Shown in pieces: positions 6,717 to 8,522 of a stretch of DNA of 8,522 nt (position 1 is the stretch's first letter; every line of letters begins with the position of its first letter). The position numbers and the translations under genes are program-made. The notes under the pieces were generated by a model that saw only the letters and a list, made by a program, of their open reading frames with translations, did no database searches and was not told where the DNA came from. The stretch lies in contig CAMDOJ010000077.1 of NCBI GenBank assembly GCA_945903555.1, forward strand, positions 1 to 8,522. Direction: 5' to 3'. This DNA comes from Chthoniobacter flavus. Lineage in GTDB: Bacteria > Verrucomicrobiota > Verrucomicrobiia > Chthoniobacterales > Terrimicrobiaceae.

Positions 6717-7601
6717 CTATTCTTCTACGACTCCGAGAAGAGCTAGGATGCGATTAAGGTCATCGTCACCGTAATATTCGATTTGAATGGAACCTTTTTT
6801 TTCACCGTGGTGGAGCTGTACGCGGGTCGCGAGGCGGTGGGTGAGGAGGTTTTGAATTCGTGTGATGGCTGGAGTGATGTCGGGTGTTCCCTTGTCGCCG
6901 CGACGTGCGGGAGTGCGTCCAGATTTGGCATGCTGCTGGGCGGCCATTTTTTCAGCAGTTCGCACAGAGAGGCTGTTGCGGAGAATCTGGTCCGCGAGCC
7001 ACTTTTGCTCATCCTGATTTTTGAGAGAAAGCAGGACCTTCGCGTGTCCCACGGTGAGACGACCGTGCTTGAGTTGAGTTTGCACCTCGTCGACGAGATC
7101 GAGCAGGCGCATGGCGTTGGCGACTGAGGCGCGGCTTTTACCTACTCGCTTCGAGATTTCCTCTTGGGTGAGTTTGAATTCCGAGTAGAGCTTCGCGTAG
7201 GCGGCGGCTTCCTCGATCGGATTCAAGCCCTCGCGTTGAAGATTTTCAATCAACGCCAACTCAAGAACTTCGCGGTCGGTCGCTTCTCGTACGATGACTG
7301 GAGCCTCAGCGAGAGCGAGTTCCTTGGCGGCTCTCCATCGGCGCTCACCGGCTATGAGTTCGTAGACTCCAGCGACCTTTCGGACGATGAGAGGTTGGAT
7401 GATGCCACGCTCCCGAATGCTTTCGATTAATTCATGCAAATGCTCGGTGGGAAACTCCTGACGTGGCTGGAAGGGGCTTGGTATGATGTTGCTTAAGCGA
7501 ACCTTTTGAATTCTTTCGCCGTGTTCTTCCGAGGGGGCCGGACTGGCCACTCTTTTGTTGATGAGGGCGCTAAGACCTTTGCCGAGTGCTTGCTTTGCCA
7601 T
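6717..7601 (-). CDS. parB: ParB chromosome-partitioning protein
   Basis: ParB is a CTP-dependent DNA clamp that loads at parS, spreads along nearby DNA, stimulates the ParA ATPase and recruits SMC to separate origins. The 294-residue protein is full length. It has the N-terminal LGKGLSALI (6-14) that typically contacts ParA, the ParB/Srx CTP-binding domain with IIQPLIVR (67-74), GERRWRAA (85-92) and ENLQREGLNPIEEA (119-132), a helix-turn-helix around LTQEEISKRVGKSRASVANA (144-163), a basic linker (226-237) and a C-terminal dimerisation domain ending in VVEE. The N terminus shows an ATG without clear SD; an upstream ATG at 7620 is out of frame. It heads a tightly packed operon with three lipid-type genes. 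parA is not adjacent, since the gene on its upstream side is divergent, and no parS-like site was found in the window. Confidence 0.96.
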   Translation of the reverse strand: MAKQALGKGLSALINKRVASPAPSEEHGERIQKVRLSNIIPSPFQPRQEFPTEHLHELIESIRERGIIQPLIVRKVAGVYELIAGERRWRAAKELALAEAPVIVREATDREVLELALIENLQREGLNPIEEAAAYAKLYSEFKLTQEEISKRVGKSRASVANAMRLLDLVDEVQTQLKHGRLTVGHAKVLLSLKNQDEQKWLADQILRNSLSVRTAEKMAAQQHAKSGRTPARRGDKGTPDITPAITRIQNLLTHRLATRVQLHHGEKKGSIQIEYYGDDDLNRILALLGVVEE

Positions 7602-7673
7602 GATTAAGGAGCCTAAACATGAAGTGTTCCGCCGACAAGGAGAAGAGAAGGTGATTCGATCGGAAATTCTACG
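7602..7673. promoter_or_regulatory. Divergent intergenic region between parB and the lipoylation gene
   Basis: These 72 bases must contain start signals for both the leftward parB operon and the rightward lipoate-ligase-like gene. No good promoter boxes were seen; a TTGTCG...TAGGCT pair towards parB with 17-base spacing is weak. The plus strand has a purine-rich AAGGAG (7637-7642) that sits too far (over 30 bases) from the ATG at 7674 but 8 bases from a GTG at 7651. That GTG opens a 13-residue frame ending at 7692, overlapping the start of the real gene. Confidence 0.4.
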
Positions 7674-8327
7674 ATGGTTTTTTCACATTTAGATATTTGG
7701 GAGGATGCGTCACAGCGATCCGCAGCAGGGCATATGGCTTGTGATGAGGCTTTGCTTCAGCATTCCGATCGTCCAGTGCTGCGTTTATACAAATGGGCCT
7801 CCCCCGCAGCGACATTCGGCTATGCCCAACGATTGGAAAAAATCCGCAATTTTGCAGAGGGACTTCCCTTGATGCGGCGATGGACGGGGGGAGGTGTGGT
7901 GTTGCACGGAGAGGATCTCACTTTGGCCTTGGCCATTCCGGCAAGTGCTCCGCTTGCGGGAATGTCATCCTTAAGAATATATCGTGAAATTCATGAGGGG
8001 CTTGCTGCGGCACTTGCGGGAGTTCACGGTGGGGTTCGTTTGGTTTTGCCTGAAGAATGTTGCGAAGGACCGGCTTGTTTTCAAAGTCCCGTATCACTCG
8101 ACATCATTCTTGATGGCGTAAAAATCTGTGGAGGGGCACTCCGCCGCAGCAAATCAGGTGTGCTCTACCAAGGTTCACTTCATTTAAAAAATATCCCTTC
8201 AGATGTCATTGGGGCAGCTTGGGCTGATGAACGGTCTCGTTTTTCAATCCCATTAAAAATGGAGGCGGACATCGCTGCCCTAGTTGAAAAAAAATACGGG
8301 ACGACTGGCTGGATCAACCTAAGATAG
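7674..8327 (+). CDS. Lipoate-protein ligase / octanoyltransferase-like protein (BPL/LplA/LipB fold)
   Basis: The protein should attach lipoate, or its octanoyl precursor, to a lysine on lipoyl domains such as GcvH or 2-oxoacid dehydrogenase E2. The 217 residues contain a single catalytic domain: LRLYKWASPAATFGYAQ (36-52), RRWTGGGVVLHGEDLTLAL (68-86) lining the acyl-adenylate pocket, ACFQSP (134-139) and GVKICGGALRR (148-158) with Lys150. Cys135 aligns by motif with the catalytic Cys of LipM-type octanoyltransferases, while Lys150 is the conserved lysine of the whole superfamily. The usual HGS after it is QGS here. No LplA C-terminal accessory domain is present, so LipM or LipL, or a ligase needing a separate partner, are all possible; I therefore give no symbol. 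The ATG is the only usable start, because an in-frame TGA lies upstream with no start between. coaE follows after 42 bases. Confidence 0.88.
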   Translation: MVFSHLDIWEDASQRSAAGHMACDEALLQHSDRPVLRLYKWASPAATFGYAQRLEKIRNFAEGLPLMRRWTGGGVVLHGEDLTLALAIPASAPLAGMSSLRIYREIHEGLAAALAGVHGGVRLVLPEECCEGPACFQSPVSLDIILDGVKICGGALRRSKSGVLYQGSLHLKNIPSDVIGAAWADERSRFSIPLKMEADIAALVEKKYGTTGWINLR

Positions 8328-8328
8328 C

Positions 8329-8342
8329 AAAACGTGCGTTTT
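8329..8342. repeat. Short inverted repeat between the lipoylation gene and coaE
   Basis: AAAACG, a TG centre and CGTTTT form a perfect palindrome-like repeat immediately after the stop codon. The stem is mostly AT, and the 2-base centre cannot form a good RNA loop. The T-run is part of the arm rather than separate, so it is a poor intrinsic terminator and could equally be a protein-binding site or chance. Confidence 0.25.
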
Positions 8343-8369
8343 ATTTAGATTCTCATAAAAGATATTAGT

Positions 8370-8522
8370 ATGTCAGTTATCGGCATCACAGGCGGTATTG
8401 CTTCAGGGAAATCCACATTCTGTCGAATGCTGGCGAGTCGAATTGATGCCGAGGTTTTTGATGCAGATGCGGAGGCGAGGACACTTCTTGAACGGGATTC
8501 CGATGTGCGGGAGGAGGTGATT
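8370..8522 (+). CDS. coaE: Dephospho-CoA kinase, N-terminal part (cut by window edge)
   Basis: CoaE phosphorylates dephospho-CoA on the ribose 3'-hydroxyl with ATP, the last step of coenzyme A synthesis, in the cytoplasm. The 51 visible codons begin MSVIGITGGIASGKST, giving the Walker A P-loop GGIASGKS at 8-15 at the family's usual place. DAD at 31-33 is the conserved segment that precedes the substrate-binding region. The rest of the roughly 200-residue protein lies beyond the right edge. The ATG at 8370 fits the family N terminus although no SD precedes it. It runs in the same direction as the lipoylation gene, 42 bases downstream, so the two may share a transcript. Confidence 0.93.
   Translation, partial: MSVIGITGGIASGKSTFCRMLASRIDAEVFDADAEARTLLERDSDVREEVI

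Noticed and set aside
7612..7634. TTGTCG...TAGGCT as a promoter for parB (minus strand)
   Set aside because: Spacing is right at 17 bases, but the boxes match consensus at only 4 and 3 of 6 positions and would place transcription only a few bases before the ATG.
8329..8342. Inverted repeat AAAACG/CGTTTT as an intrinsic terminator
   Set aside because: The stem is short and AT-rich, the centre has only two bases, and no separate T-tract follows; it is kept only as a low-confidence repeat.

Overview
This is a compact bacterial chromosomal segment with moderate GC. Genes cover almost all of it, and the longest gap between genes is about 106 bases. No rRNA, tRNA, CRISPR array, insertion sequence or phage gene was seen. 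A lipobox signal peptide and membrane-lipid enzymes suggest a Gram-negative cell. Most start codons lack a Shine-Dalgarno (SD) sequence. Together with the general look of the ValS and ParB proteins this would fit Verrucomicrobiota or a relative, but that is a tentative guess from style and not a placement.

Layout, left to right. A reading frame entering from the left edge on the minus strand (1-50) may be the start of an unknown gene. Next is valS (144-2744, minus), complete. A 106-base divergent gap (2745-2850) separates it from a plus-strand lipoprotein of the family-3 solute-binding type (2851-3729). That gene runs head-on into a minus-strand four-gene block and shares four bases with its last gene.

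The block, in transcription order, is parB (7601-6717), a membrane fatty-acid desaturase (6708-5767), an FAD-dependent amine-oxidase-like oxidoreductase (5770-4499) and a DUF1365 protein (4502-3726). The gaps are 8 bp, then a 4-base GTGA overlap, then a 4-base ATGA overlap, so this looks like one translationally coupled operon. Diverging from parB on the plus strand are a short lipoate ligase/octanoyltransferase-like protein (7674-8327) and the first 51 codons of coaE, dephospho-CoA kinase (8370 to the right edge).

How the genes fit together. ValS, ParB, the lipoylation enzyme and CoaE are housekeeping functions. The unusual part is the desaturase, FAD oxidoreductase and DUF1365 trio. The last two families are known as partners in clusters for cyclopropane-type or otherwise modified fatty acids, usually with a Cfa-like methyltransferase. 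Here the methyltransferase is absent, a desaturase takes its place, and the set is attached to a chromosome-segregation gene that has no parA beside it. This trio is the best candidate in the window for an undescribed lipid-modifying pathway.
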